Below, in pieces: positions 27,395-36,224 of a stretch of DNA of 60,154 bases; within the stretch, counting starts at the first letter, position 1, and each line of letters begins with the position of its first letter. Origin of the DNA: Actinomycetes bacterium (GTDB lineage: Bacteria > Actinomycetota > Acidimicrobiia > Acidimicrobiales > RAAP-2); contig JAJYAC010000006.1 in NCBI GenBank assembly GCA_021779735.1, positions 1-60,154 on the forward strand, read 5' to 3'. Below the pieces are notes generated by a model, which did not search any database, was not told the DNA's origin, and saw only the letters and a program-made list of their open reading frames with translations. The position numbers were made by a program, and so were the translations under genes.

Positions 27395-28627
27395 GTGAGC
27401 TTTCGAAGCGTCGCGCGCCGGACGTTCGCGTCGCTGCTCAACAAGAACTACCGCAAGTACTTCATTGGTCAGTCCGTGTCCCTCGCGGGCACGTGGATGC
27501 AAGCCACGGCTCAGTCGTGGCTCGTCTTGGTTCTCACTCACTCGGCGACGGACATCGGTGTAGTGGTGGCGCTGCAGTCGCTGCCCATGCTCCTGCTGGC
27601 CCCCTACGGCGGTGTCATCGCCGACCGCGTCGACAAGCGGAAATTCCAGATCATCTTGCAGTTGATCATGGCGGTGCAGGCCGCCGTCATGGCGGTCCTG
27701 ACCTTGACACACACGGTCACCTACCTCGAAGTCAGCGTGTTGGCGATCGTGCTGGGGTTGAACAACGCCTTCGAGTACCCCTCGCGACAGGCCTTCATGC
27801 TCGAGATGGTGGGCCCGGAGGACCTGCGCAACGCGATCAGCCTTAACTCGGCGATGCTCAACGCGGCTCGAACGCTGGGTCCGGCTCTCGCGGGCGTGCT
27901 CATCGCCACGGTGGGAGAGGGTTGGTGTTTTGCGATCAACGCGCTGAGCTTCGTCGCCGTGGTGGGCTCGCTGGTCACGATGGATGTCTCGCGCCTCACC
28001 CCGAGCGCCCCCGCGGCGCGCACGAAGGGCCAGTTGCGCGAGGGCGTGCGCTACGTCGCGCGCACGCCCCAACTGGCGGTACCTCTCATCATGATGTCGC
28101 TGGTCGGGATCTTCGCGTACGAGTTCCAGGTCACGTTGCCCCTCGTGGCGAGCAGTGTGTTTCGTGGTGGCGCTGAGGTGTACGGCGCGTTGACCGGGTC
28201 GATGGGACTCGGGGCCGTCGTCGGCGGCCTGATGGTGGCCACGCGCGGACGCACCGGACTCAGGCCCATCACGATGACCGCCGCCGCCTTCGGGGTCTTC
28301 CTCGTCGTTGCGGCGATCGCGCCGACGCTGGGCGTCGAGTACCTCGCCCTCGCGGCGGTGGGATTCGCGAGTGTCTCGTTTCAGTCGACGGGAAACGCAA
28401 CCATGCAGTTGATCGCCCAGCCCCAGATGCGCGGGCGTGTCATGGCGCTGTGGTCGGTCGCCTTCTTCGGCTCGACGCCCATCGGCGGACCCCTCATCGG
28501 GTGGATCACCAGCGTGGGCGGGGCACGGGTCGGATTGGCGGTGGGAGCCGTGTCCTGCCTCGTGGCGGCGGCCATTGCCGTGGGCTACCTCTACGCGCAT
28601 CGGGGCCAACCGGCGTCGTCGGGCTGA
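27395..28627 (+). CDS. MFS transporter, EntS/MFS_3-like
   Basis: 410-aa transporter with 12 predicted membrane helices. The N-terminus NKNYRKYFIGQSVSLAGTWMQATAQSWLVL, the loop GGVIADRVDKRK, the mid-loop LEMVGPEDLRNAISLNSAMLNAARTLGPALAG and PQMRGRVMALWSVAFFGSTPIGG are the pattern of MFS_3 exporters (enterobactin-exporter EntS-like). Substrate unknown. Start GTG 27395 has no obvious Shine-Dalgarno sequence, so the start is less certain. It stands alone between groEL and icd. Confidence 0.85.
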   Translation: MSFRSVARRTFASLLNKNYRKYFIGQSVSLAGTWMQATAQSWLVLVLTHSATDIGVVVALQSLPMLLLAPYGGVIADRVDKRKFQIILQLIMAVQAAVMAVLTLTHTVTYLEVSVLAIVLGLNNAFEYPSRQAFMLEMVGPEDLRNAISLNSAMLNAARTLGPALAGVLIATVGEGWCFAINALSFVAVVGSLVTMDVSRLTPSAPAARTKGQLREGVRYVARTPQLAVPLIMMSLVGIFAYEFQVTLPLVASSVFRGGAEVYGALTGSMGLGAVVGGLMVATRGRTGLRPITMTAAAFGVFLVVAAIAPTLGVEYLALAAVGFASVSFQSTGNATMQLIAQPQMRGRVMALWSVAFFGSTPIGGPLIGWITSVGGARVGLAVGAVSCLVAAAIAVGYLYAHRGQPASSG

Positions 28628-28799
28628 TCGGCGGGGTGGATCGAGTGACGTTGCCGGCGCCGCCGAGTGGCCCCGCGGGCGCGCGCCGTCGCTGACTCTG
28701 CCGTAGCCGAACGGGGGACCGCCACGTCTCTAACTGGACGGGGGAGGGGGTGCTGGCGAGGCTCTATCGTGAGGTGAGTCCACGAACGAAAAAGGCGAA

Positions 28800-31025
28800 A
28801 TGGCACATCCCGAATCGAAGATCACGTGCACCTACACCGACGAGGCACCCGCGCTGGCACTGAACTCACTGTTGCCAATCATTGAGGCGTTCGCCGCCCA
28901 GGCGGGCATCAGCGTTGGTCTGAAGGACATCTCCCTCGCCGGGCGCATCATCGCGGCATTTCCTGATCAGTTGGAACCCGCCCAGCGTCAGAGTGATGAC
29001 TTGGCCGAGCTGGGTGTTGAGGTCACCCTGCCCGAGGCCAACGTGATCAAACTGCCCAACATTTCCGCGTCGATGCCCCAGGTCAGGGCCGCCGTGGCCG
29101 AACTGCAGGCCCAGGGCTACGCCGTGCCCGACGTTCCCGACGACCCCAAGTCAGACACCGAGCGCGCCACGCTCGCTCGATACCGGACGGTGCTGGGCAG
29201 TTGCGTCAACCCCGTGCTCCGACAGGGGAACTCGGATCGTCGTGCTCCCGCGTCGGTGAAGAACTACGTGAAGACCCACCCCCACGCGATGGGCGCCTGG
29301 ACACCCGAGTCGAAGACCAACGTCGCTCACATGAGCACGGGTGACTTTTACTCCAATGAGCAGTCCGCGATCATGGACGGCGCGGACTCGCTTCGCGTCG
29401 AACTGATCGGCCCCGACGGCACCGCGAGCGCGCTGCGCCCCCCAATCCCGGTGCTCGACGGGGAGGTGGTCGACGCCACCGTGATGCAGGTGAGCGCCCT
29501 GCGGGAGTTTCTCGCGGCGCAGGTCGCCCGGGCCAAGGCGGAGGATCTCCTGTTCAGCGTGCACCTTAAGGCGACGATGATGAAGGTGTCAGATCCGATC
29601 ATGTTCGGTCACACGGTGCGTGCGTTCTTCCCGAACACCTTCGCACGCTTCGGCGACGCTCTGGCCGGCGCGGGGCTACACGCCAATGACGGCCTCGGGG
29701 CAATCCTGGGTCATCTCGACGATCTCGTTGACGGCCCGGCGATCGCCGCGTCCTTTGCCGCGGAGCTGGCGCAGGGCCCGCGCCTGGCGATGGTGGACTC
29801 GGCGAGGGGTATCACGTCGCTGAACGCGCCCAACGAGATCATCGTTGACGCCTCGATGCCAGCCATGATTCGCGCGTCGGGTCACATGTGGGACGCCGAC
29901 GGCAAGGAGGCCGACACGCTCGCCGTCATCCCGGACCAGAGCTACGCGGATGTCTACCAGGTCGTCATCGACGACTGTCGAGCCCACGGGGCCTTTGACC
30001 CGACGACGTTGGGCTCGGTGCCCAACGTCGGACTGATGGCGGGGGCGGCCGAGGAGTACGGGAGCCACGACAAGACCTTCGAGATCCCCTATGACGGAAT
30101 GGTCCGGGTCACGAACGACCGGGGCCAGAGCGTCTTCGAGGTTGAGGTGAAGCGCGGCGACATCTTTCGAATGTGCCAGACCAAGGATGTCCCGATTCGT
30201 GACTGGGTCAAGCTCGCGGTGTCGCGAGCGCGCGTGACGGGTGATCCGGCTGTCTTCTGGCTCGACTCACGGCGAGCCCACGACGCCCACATCATTGCCA
30301 AGGTGCGCACGTACCTGGCTGAACACGACCTCACGGGGCTCCAGATCGAGATCATGTCCCCGGACGTCGCGACGGCGTTCTCGCTCGAGAGAATCCGTCG
30401 GGGCCTGAACACGATCTCGGTCACTGGCAACGTACTGCGTGACTACCTCACGGACCTCTTTCCGATCATGGAACTGGGAACGAGCGCCAAGATGCTGTCC
30501 ATCGTTCCGCTGCTCAACGGCGGCGGGCTCTTTGAGACGGGCGCCGGCGGGTCAGCCCCCAAGCACGTGCAGCAACTCGAGAGCGAGAACTACCTGCGCT
30601 GGGACAGCTTGGGCGAGTTCCTCGCCCTGGCCGCGAGCTTCGAGCACCTGGCCCGGCGCACGGGCAACGCGCGCGCGCAGGTTCTCGCCGACACGTTGGA
30701 TCGGGCTACGGGACGCTTTCTCGACGAGGACCGCTCACCCGGTCGCAAGCTGGGGACAATCGACAACCGGGGCAGCCACTTCTACCTCGCCCTGTACTGG
30801 GCGCAGGAATTGGCGCACCAGGCGGACGACGCCGCCCTCGCGGAGGCGTTCGGCCCCCTGGCCTCGAGTCTGACCGCCAACGAGGAGACCATCGTGGCGG
30901 AGCTGCTGGCCGTCCAGGGGCATCCCGTGGACCTGGGCGGGTACTTTCACCCCGACGCTCAGGCGACAGCCTCAGTCATGCGGCCCTCGACCACGTTCAA
31001 CGATTTGCTCACCACGTTGCGCTGA
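28800..31025 (+). CDS. icd: Monomeric NADP-dependent isocitrate dehydrogenase
   Basis: 741-aa type II (monomeric) IDH converting isocitrate to 2-oxoglutarate in the TCA cycle. The N-terminal [47 protein letters not shown] and [11 protein letters not shown] blocks, and [18 protein letters not shown] near the C-terminus, are as in Corynebacterium and Azotobacter enzymes. ATG 28800 gives the family start. Single-gene unit; the 172 bp upstream contain no convincing promoter pair that I could identify. Confidence 0.96.
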   Translation: MAHPESKITCTYTDEAPALALNSLLPIIEAFAAQAGISVGLKDISLAGRIIAAFPDQLEPAQRQSDDLAELGVEVTLPEANVIKLPNISASMPQVRAAVAELQAQGYAVPDVPDDPKSDTERATLARYRTVLGSCVNPVLRQGNSDRRAPASVKNYVKTHPHAMGAWTPESKTNVAHMSTGDFYSNEQSAIMDGADSLRVELIGPDGTASALRPPIPVLDGEVVDATVMQVSALREFLAAQVARAKAEDLLFSVHLKATMMKVSDPIMFGHTVRAFFPNTFARFGDALAGAGLHANDGLGAILGHLDDLVDGPAIAASFAAELAQGPRLAMVDSARGITSLNAPNEIIVDASMPAMIRASGHMWDADGKEADTLAVIPDQSYADVYQVVIDDCRAHGAFDPTTLGSVPNVGLMAGAAEEYGSHDKTFEIPYDGMVRVTNDRGQSVFEVEVKRGDIFRMCQTKDVPIRDWVKLAVSRARVTGDPAVFWLDSRRAHDAHIIAKVRTYLAEHDLTGLQIEIMSPDVATAFSLERIRRGLNTISVTGNVLRDYLTDLFPIMELGTSAKMLSIVPLLNGGGLFETGAGGSAPKHVQQLESENYLRWDSLGEFLALAASFEHLARRTGNARAQVLADTLDRATGRFLDEDRSPGRKLGTIDNRGSHFYLALYWAQELAHQADDAALAEAFGPLASSLTANEETIVAELLAVQGHPVDLGGYFHPDAQATASVMRPSTTFNDLLTTLR

Positions 31026-31193
31026 GACGTCTTCGAACGCCCGGGACGAGGAGCCTTGGCGTGGACTCATCGCGACACCTCGAAAGTCGCCACGAGCAGC
31101 GCGGCGTGTCGGCAACCAGGCTCCCACCGTCTACTGGCGGCCGAGCAGACTTGGGTGCTTGTTACCTCACGGGGCTTCGCGCCAGCCACCTCC
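31026..31193. other. Intergenic segment between icd and the catabolic island
   Basis: First part of a 336-bp gap (31026-31361). No convincing coding region or RNA gene is visible here. The remainder of the gap holds the promoter, operator and a ~130-nt untranslated leader of the binding-protein operon. Confidence 0.6.
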
Positions 31194-31222
31194 TTGACAC
31201 GCCCGCTCGCGGTCGCTACCAT
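31194..31222 (+). promoter_or_regulatory. Predicted promoter P1 of the catabolic island
   Basis: Perfect TTGACA (31194-31199), 17-bp spacer and TACCAT (31217-31222). It drives the binding protein-creatininase-cupin-dehydrogenase-oxidoreductase unit. The GntR-type operator begins 13 bp after the -10. Confidence 0.75.
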
Positions 31223-31235
31223 TCGCAGTTACAGG

Positions 31236-31254
31236 AGGTCAGAGGTCAGGGACC
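31236..31254. promoter_or_regulatory. GntR operator O1 (degenerate, overlapping half-sites)
   Basis: The segment contains AGGTCAGAGGT (31236-31246), sharing the left half and centre with the sites at 35855 and 38916, and overlapping GGTC-AGG-GACC (31244-31254). It is placed just after the -10 like the other two. The match to the GGTCnGACC core is imperfect on the right. Confidence 0.5.
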
Positions 31255-31361
31255 AAGGCTAGGTGGCTGGGTTGCTCAGAACCATTGTGCGACCCTCGAT
31301 GTAGCCGGTGGTGTCTGGGTGAGATCGCGCTGTTCGCAACTACAAACTTTGGGGGGATTGA

Positions 31362-32408
31362 ATGAGGTTTTTTGAAGGTGGTCGCTTAAAGCGAGCAAAA
31401 CTGGTGACGGCCGCGGTGCTGACAGCCAGCGGAACGTTCGCCGTGTACGCGGCGGGCAACGCGGGGGCAGCGGCACCGAAGTTGACGTCTATTGACGTCG
31501 GGATCGCGCTGTCGCCTCCGAAGGCGGTGTTCTTCGCGCCCTACGTGGCCCAGGCGATGGGATTCTTCAAGCAAGAGGGTTTGAAGGTCAACCTGATCTC
31601 CATGCCCAATGGGCTCAGCACTGAACTCGGCGCCACGTCGGGGTCCATCAACTTTGGGATGAGTTCGGCGACGGACTCCGTTGAGGCGGCCGCGGCCGGA
31701 GCACCGATCCACGCGATTGCGTCCTACGGCACGACGCTCGACACCGAGTGCGTGGCGTTGCCGGGTTTCACGACTGCGGCGGAGTTGAAGGGTCAGGCCG
31801 TGGGCACGACGGGCGCCGGCGGCTTCGCGGGCACCACCCTCGCGGCCTGCCTGAAGCCCCTGGGACTCACACTCAATGACGTGAACCCGATCGTGATGAC
31901 GCGTTCGCAGTTCCCCGGCGCGATGGCGTCCGGCTCGATCAAGTTGGCGGCGTTCCACACCGACGACGCCTACGTCGTGCTGCACTCCATTCCCGGGACC
32001 AAGGTCATTGACAAGCAGTACCAGACCTTGCCCAACTGGTGGTACGGCGGCATCTCGTCGCTCGACTCCTACACGGCGGCGCACCCACTGGTGACCGAGC
32101 ACTTCCTGGCCGCGCTGATCATGGCGGACAACTGGATGAACGATCCCCATCACACCAACCAACTGATCAACATGGGCGTGAAGTGGAGTGGTGAGAGCCG
32201 GGCGGCGGTCGACTACGCCGTTCACTTCCTGCTCCGAGCGAAGTCCTACAGCACTGCGGTCTTGCCCGCGATGGTGAACTGGACGTCCCAGGAGTGCGTG
32301 ACGGTGGGCGACATCACGGCGCCGGCACCGACGTACTCGCAGATCGTGAACACGAAGTACTTGAAGGTCGCCACTCAGATGGTTGCCAAGATGAAGTTCA
32401 AGGGCTGA
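31362..32408 (+). CDS. ABC transporter substrate-binding protein, NMT1/TauA/SsuA-like
   Basis: 348-aa secreted binding protein. A signal peptide (basic RLKRAK, hydrophobic core, AGAAA cleavage region near residue 38) lacks a lipobox cysteine. The mature part follows the NMT1/SsuA/TauA layout: GIALSPPKAVFFAPYVAQAMGFFKQEGLKVNLI, then INFGMSSATDSVEAAAAGAPI. Relatives bind sulfonates, taurine, nitrate or pyrimidine precursors. First gene after promoter P1; its ATPase and permease lie 6.5 kb downstream (38936-40664) behind a matching operator. Ligand unknown. Confidence 0.85.
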   Translation: MRFFEGGRLKRAKLVTAAVLTASGTFAVYAAGNAGAAAPKLTSIDVGIALSPPKAVFFAPYVAQAMGFFKQEGLKVNLISMPNGLSTELGATSGSINFGMSSATDSVEAAAAGAPIHAIASYGTTLDTECVALPGFTTAAELKGQAVGTTGAGGFAGTTLAACLKPLGLTLNDVNPIVMTRSQFPGAMASGSIKLAAFHTDDAYVVLHSIPGTKVIDKQYQTLPNWWYGGISSLDSYTAAHPLVTEHFLAALIMADNWMNDPHHTNQLINMGVKWSGESRAAVDYAVHFLLRAKSYSTAVLPAMVNWTSQECVTVGDITAPAPTYSQIVNTKYLKVATQMVAKMKFKG

Positions 32409-32464
32409 CCTCTCAAGGTTCAGTGAAGTGAAGTGACGCAGAGGGCGCGAGGAGAGAGTTGCAA

Positions 32465-33253
32465 GTGACAAACGACAAGGGACGGAAGGCTCGATTCGAT
32501 GAGTTGACGGATCCCGAGATTGTGGCAGCTCTCTCCTCGCGTTCACTCGTCTTGGTGCCGTGCGGCAGTACAGAGCAGCACGGCCCGCACCTTCCGACGG
32601 GAACGGACTACTTCGCCAGTCTCGCCATCTGCGATCTCGTGGTGGCCAAGACTGGTGGACTGGTTCTGGGCGGGATGCAGTTCGGCATTACACCCATTCA
32701 CATGGGGTTCGCGAGCACGGTGACGGTCTCGGCGGCCACGTTTGAGCAGATCCACTTGGACATTGCGACATCGCTCGCGGCGCACGGGGTCAAGGAGATT
32801 GCCTACGTCAACTGGCACGAGGGCAACATTGGTTCACTGACCACGGTGGCCAGTCGCGTCACCCAGGAACTCGGCCTCAACGTCGTGGTGGCCCAGGCGT
32901 GTTACGTGGCCGAGGAGCTCTACGGCGAGAAGATGGCGGGACTGACCCACGGTGGCGCGATCGAAGCGGCGGCGGTGATGGGGTGGCGACCCGACCTGGT
33001 TCGCTACGACCAGCTCGATCCGGCCGAAGACTCGCCCGGTGAGCGCCCCGCCGACCACGCCCGTCGGGGTCGTTCCTTTCAGACGATTCTGCGCGATATT
33101 CGAGAGATCAGCTCGTCGGGCTGGTACGGCTCGGCCCAGAGGGTGAGTGAGGATCAGGGCAGGGAGCTCGTAACGAAGGTGGCCGACGTCGTGGCCGGAG
33201 AGCTCGAGGAGCGATTCGCCCGTCTGAGGACTCTTCGATCGGGCAACCTGTGA
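32465..33253 (+). CDS. Creatininase-family amidohydrolase/lactonase-like hydrolase
   Basis: 262-aa protein of the creatininase fold. Metal-binding motif STEQHGPHLPTGTD (Glu37, His39, Asp48), a second-site NWHEGN and the glutamate in THGGAIEAA are all kept, so it should be a di-metal hydrolase. The family includes creatinine amidohydrolase, FAPy deformylase ArfB and MftE. Nothing nearby indicates mycofactocin or creatine metabolism, so it probably opens a lactam, lactone or amide in this pathway. GTG 32465 is preferred to TTG 32459 because of GGAGA 9 nt upstream. Confidence 0.8.
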   Translation: MTNDKGRKARFDELTDPEIVAALSSRSLVLVPCGSTEQHGPHLPTGTDYFASLAICDLVVAKTGGLVLGGMQFGITPIHMGFASTVTVSAATFEQIHLDIATSLAAHGVKEIAYVNWHEGNIGSLTTVASRVTQELGLNVVVAQACYVAEELYGEKMAGLTHGGAIEAAAVMGWRPDLVRYDQLDPAEDSPGERPADHARRGRSFQTILRDIREISSSGWYGSAQRVSEDQGRELVTKVADVVAGELEERFARLRTLRSGNL

Positions 33254-33618
33254 TGGCTCGGGTGCTGCGTCAGGCGGACGCCCAGCGATTGGAGTTGCAG
33301 GGTCGCGTCGCCACACAGATCTTGAAGGGCGAGGACGCGGCCGGTCAGATGACCGTGCGCGTCGTCGAAGTCGCGCCAGAAGTTGAGGGCGTGACGGCTC
33401 GTCCGCTGCACGTGCACGAGGGTGTGGGCGAGTTCATCTGGATCCTTCGTGGCAGCGGAACGCTTCACTGTTCTGAGGGGCTCGTGCCCGCGGAGAGCGG
33501 CGACGGCATCTACATTCCGCCGGGCGAGATGCACAAGATCGTGCCCCGGGGCCATGAGCCGTTGCACCTGCTCTGCTTCTTTCCCACTGGTGATATTGCC
33601 GCGCGCACACGGGAGTAG
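33253..33618 (+). CDS. Small cupin-domain protein
   Basis: 121-aa single cupin. The first cupin motif RPLHVHEGVGEFIWILRGSG supplies two His and a Glu; the second, IYIPPGEMHKIV, supplies the third His. A mononuclear metal site is therefore likely. ATG 33253 overlaps the creatininase stop (TGATG). Such proteins act as isomerases, lyases or ligand sensors; the exact role is unknown. The gene is in the P1 operon, followed directly by the 2-hydroxyacid dehydrogenase. Confidence 0.82.
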   Translation: MARVLRQADAQRLELQGRVATQILKGEDAAGQMTVRVVEVAPEVEGVTARPLHVHEGVGEFIWILRGSGTLHCSEGLVPAESGDGIYIPPGEMHKIVPRGHEPLHLLCFFPTGDIAARTRE

Positions 33619-33620
33619 TG

Positions 33621-34610
33621 ATGAGTAGCCCGCAGTCTTCTGCAGCCGTGCTGTGCCTACGCCCGGAGCGTGACTTCGATCAAGTCGGAGTGAAAGTCCC
33701 CGCTGACCTGAACGTGACCTTCGTCGAGAACGAGAGTGGAGTCGAGGAGATCGGTCCCGACGTTCGCTGCGTGGTCTTGCCGTCCGCGGGAGCCCCGCTC
33801 GCGCCCGAGCTCTTTGGACGAGCGACGGGACTTCAACTCGTGCAGTACACGGGGGCGGGCATCGATCGGGTGTCCGACGCGGTCACTGACGAACTGGGTT
33901 GCGCTGTCTGCAATGTTCCCGGTGCGAGCGCACCTGACGTCGCCTCGTACGTAGCTGTCGTGACTGGCGTGTTGCTGCGCCGACTGCTACTTGGTGACCG
34001 GCTGGTCAAGTCGGGTCAGTACGGCGAGGCCCGATCCCAAATGGTGCCGGCCCACGTTCGAGGCTTTCGGGGACTGCAAGTCGGCGTCGTGGGATTCGGC
34101 GGCATCGGATCCGAGGTGGCGCGCGTGTTTCACGCCTTGGGCGCTCAGGTTCGGTGGTTCGACCCCGCGCCCGTCAGTGGTAGTGCCGCCGAGGAGTTTG
34201 AGGGGACCTCACTCGCGGAGCTGCTGCGTCAAAGCGAAGTCATCACCTTGCACGTGCCACTCGTTGAGAGCACACGAGGACTGATCGACGCGAGTGCGCT
34301 CGCTCAACTTCGCCCGGGGGCCATTGTCGTGAACGCGGCGCGTGGCGGGATCGTCGACGAGTCCGCGCTCGTTGACGCCATGGATTCGGGTCATCTGGGC
34401 GCCGTGGCGCTCGACGTCTATGAGAGCGAGCCCCTGCCCGCGGACTCGCCGCTGCTCGGCCTCGCCGCGCGTCACGCCGATCGGATGTTGTTGACGCCCC
34501 ACATCGCGGGCGTCACGCCCGAGGCGTCGCGAGTCCTGTTCGAACGGGCGTGGGACAACGTGCGTGGGGTGTTGGTCGACGGCCGTGCGCCACAGAATCG
34601 ACTGCGCTAG
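33621..34610 (+). CDS. D-isomer-specific 2-hydroxyacid dehydrogenase (SlcC/PGDH-like)
   Basis: 329-aa NAD(P)-dependent dehydrogenase oxidising a 2-hydroxy acid or reducing a 2-keto acid. Rossmann motif VGFGGIGSEVARVF, catalytic Arg in NAARGGIVDE, Glu in DVYESEPLP and His in LLTPHIAGVT are intact. 3-Phosphoglycerate and (S)-sulfolactate dehydrogenases belong to this family; next to a SuyAB-like lyase the latter is a candidate substrate. ATG 33621 follows the cupin stop (TAGTGATG) and is preferred to GTG 33618. Third enzyme of the P1 operon. Confidence 0.88.
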   Translation: MSSPQSSAAVLCLRPERDFDQVGVKVPADLNVTFVENESGVEEIGPDVRCVVLPSAGAPLAPELFGRATGLQLVQYTGAGIDRVSDAVTDELGCAVCNVPGASAPDVASYVAVVTGVLLRRLLLGDRLVKSGQYGEARSQMVPAHVRGFRGLQVGVVGFGGIGSEVARVFHALGAQVRWFDPAPVSGSAAEEFEGTSLAELLRQSEVITLHVPLVESTRGLIDASALAQLRPGAIVVNAARGGIVDESALVDAMDSGHLGAVALDVYESEPLPADSPLLGLAARHADRMLLTPHIAGVTPEASRVLFERAWDNVRGVLVDGRAPQNRLR

Positions 34611-34714
34611 GGCGTCACGCCTGTTCGTTGGAGAAGTACGAGTGGTGGACGCGTCAGCGGGGGTGCTCGCAGAGGCGTTCCCACGTGGGAGATCAGCAAA
34701 GGAGATATTGGGAA

Positions 34715-35800
34715 ATGAGCGCTACGAACGAGAACGCACCGGCGCGCCTGGCGGCGGTGGGTCTAGGTCGCTGGGGTCGCATCATGGCCTCGGCCTACTA
34801 CCAGAGCGATGCCGTGGAGCTGGTGAGTTGCTTCAGCCGAAACGCCGAGCGTCGGGGTCGCTTCGCCGCTGACTACGGCTGTGGTGAGGACGAGTCACTC
34901 GAGGCTCTGCTCGCGCGTGATGACATCGATGGCCTGGTGGTGACGGTGCCCAACGATCAGCACGCGCCGGTCATCGAGGCGGCCGCTCGCGCCGGCAAGC
35001 ACGTCTTTGTCGAGAAGCCCGTGGCGGTGCAGGTCGATCACGTCCGGCGGATCCAGACGGCGGTCGCGGAGTCGGGAATCATCTTCGCGTGCGGTCACAG
35101 TGCGCGTCGCCTGGCGGGAGTGAGAGAGATGCGCCGGAGCCTGGATTCGGGCGAGATCGGCACCCCCTCCATGGTCGAGGCGGTCTTTTCCAACGAGCGC
35201 GGCCTGGAGTTGAAGGAGGGTGACTGGCGAGGTGATCCCGCCCAGTCGCCCGGCGGGCCGCTGACGCAACTGGGGATCCACCAGATCGACAATCTGAACT
35301 ACCTCTTCGGAGTGCCCACTCGCGTGGTGGGCGTTGGGCGCAAGGGCGCTCCCGTCGTCGCCAACACGATGGTGGTGGGCGCGTTGCTCGAGTGGGACGA
35401 CGTGGTCGGCTTCCTCGGAACGGACTGGCTGACTCCCGGAGCGTTCACCATGGATCTGTACGCCACTCGGGCACGTTTTCGCTACGAACTCGACTTCAGC
35501 TGGTGGAGTGACTCGGCTGACACTGATGCTCACGCGCGCTTGATCAAAGTTCAGATCGAGTCCGACAGTGATGACCCCGACGCACGGATCTTGTCCGAGC
35601 ACGCGGTCCAGCTGGGTGCGCGCAATCACCTGCGCGAAGAGGTGGAGGAGTTCGGACTCGCCATTCGCGGTCACGCGAAGGTGGAGGTGGGGATCTCGAC
35701 CGCGGTAGCCAACGTGGCGGTGGTGCTGGCCACGGCTCGGGCGATCGAGCAGAAGCGGGCCGTGGACATCGCAGAACTCCAGAGCGAACTCAACATCTGA
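34715..35800 (+). CDS. Gfo/Idh/MocA-family oxidoreductase
   Basis: 361-aa NAD(P)-dependent oxidoreductase. The N-terminal Rossmann domain begins AAVGLGRWGRIMASAYY; the catalytic lysine is in FVEKPVAVQ; GGPLTQLGIHQIDNLNYLFG is the active-site His/Asp helix. Substrates in this family are usually sugars, inositols or their acids. ATG 34715 follows AAGGAG (34699-34704); longer in-frame extensions read through the 3' end of the preceding gene and are rejected. 104 nt separate it from the dehydrogenase. It ends 14 nt before promoter P2. Confidence 0.88.
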   Translation: MSATNENAPARLAAVGLGRWGRIMASAYYQSDAVELVSCFSRNAERRGRFAADYGCGEDESLEALLARDDIDGLVVTVPNDQHAPVIEAAARAGKHVFVEKPVAVQVDHVRRIQTAVAESGIIFACGHSARRLAGVREMRRSLDSGEIGTPSMVEAVFSNERGLELKEGDWRGDPAQSPGGPLTQLGIHQIDNLNYLFGVPTRVVGVGRKGAPVVANTMVVGALLEWDDVVGFLGTDWLTPGAFTMDLYATRARFRYELDFSWWSDSADTDAHARLIKVQIESDSDDPDARILSEHAVQLGARNHLREEVEEFGLAIRGHAKVEVGISTAVANVAVVLATARAIEQKRAVDIAELQSELNI

Positions 35801-35814
35801 GGCCAATTCGGTCG

Positions 35815-35843
35815 TTGACAGACCAAGTTGGTAATGCTAGCGT
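35815..35843 (+). promoter_or_regulatory. Predicted promoter P2 of the UxaA/SuyAB-like lyase operon
   Basis: TTGACA (35815-35820), 17-bp spacer and TAGCGT (35838-35843) preceded by an extended -10 TGC. It is followed 11 bp later by operator O2, which would cover the transcription start. Confidence 0.75.
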
Positions 35844-35854
35844 CCCATTATCAG

Positions 35855-35865
35855 AGGTCTGACCT
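35855..35865. promoter_or_regulatory. GntR operator O2
   Basis: AGGTC-T-GACCT is a perfect 11-bp palindrome with the GGTCnGACC core known for FadR-type GntR repressors. It is the best of three similar sites in the island. Confidence 0.7.
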
Positions 35866-35930
35866 ATTGCCGGTGAGGTCGTGGGCGTCGGTTGAAGACA
35901 TTGGAATACGTAAGGAAATTGAGGAAAGAG

Positions 35931-36224
35931 ATGAGTGAGAAGTTAGCTTTTCTGGCGCATCACCAGGGCGACATGGTTGCTGTCGCGGTGCGTGACGTGG
36001 CGCCAGGTCAGGCGGAGTACGCGTACCTCGATACCGAAGAGCGCACCGCGATTCACGTGCTCGAGGCGATCCCGCTGGGACACAAGGTGGCCCTACACGA
36101 CATCGCTGAGGGCACCGAGGTTATCGAATACGGTCAGCGCGTCGGCGTGACGAAGGCGGCAATTGCAGCAGGTGCGATGGTGCACGTTCACAACATTAGG
36201 AGCACAAAATGGCAAGTAGCCTGA
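35931..36224 (+). CDS. UxaA/SuyA-like lyase small subunit (SAF domain)
   Basis: 97-aa SAF-domain protein corresponding to the N-terminal part of altronate dehydratase UxaA or to SuyA, the small subunit of (2R)-sulfolactate sulfo-lyase. Conserved features are IPLGHKVALHDIAEGTEVIEYG and the HVHNIRSTKW ending. ATG 35931 is chosen because GAGGAAAGAG lies directly ahead; the TTG 13 codons upstream has no such site. It overlaps the large subunit by 16 nt, so the two should form one enzyme. Substrate (sugar acid or sulfonate) not proven. Confidence 0.82.
   Translation: MSEKLAFLAHHQGDMVAVAVRDVAPGQAEYAYLDTEERTAIHVLEAIPLGHKVALHDIAEGTEVIEYGQRVGVTKAAIAAGAMVHVHNIRSTKWQVA

Noticed and set aside
27395-28627. 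Siderophore exporter EntS as a firm name
   Set aside because: MFS_3 similarity is clear but no siderophore synthesis or uptake genes are in the window, so only the family is given.
32465-33253. Mycofactocin protein MftE
   Set aside because: The creatininase family fits, but no mftA, mftB, mftC or mftD genes lie nearby and the operon context is catabolic.
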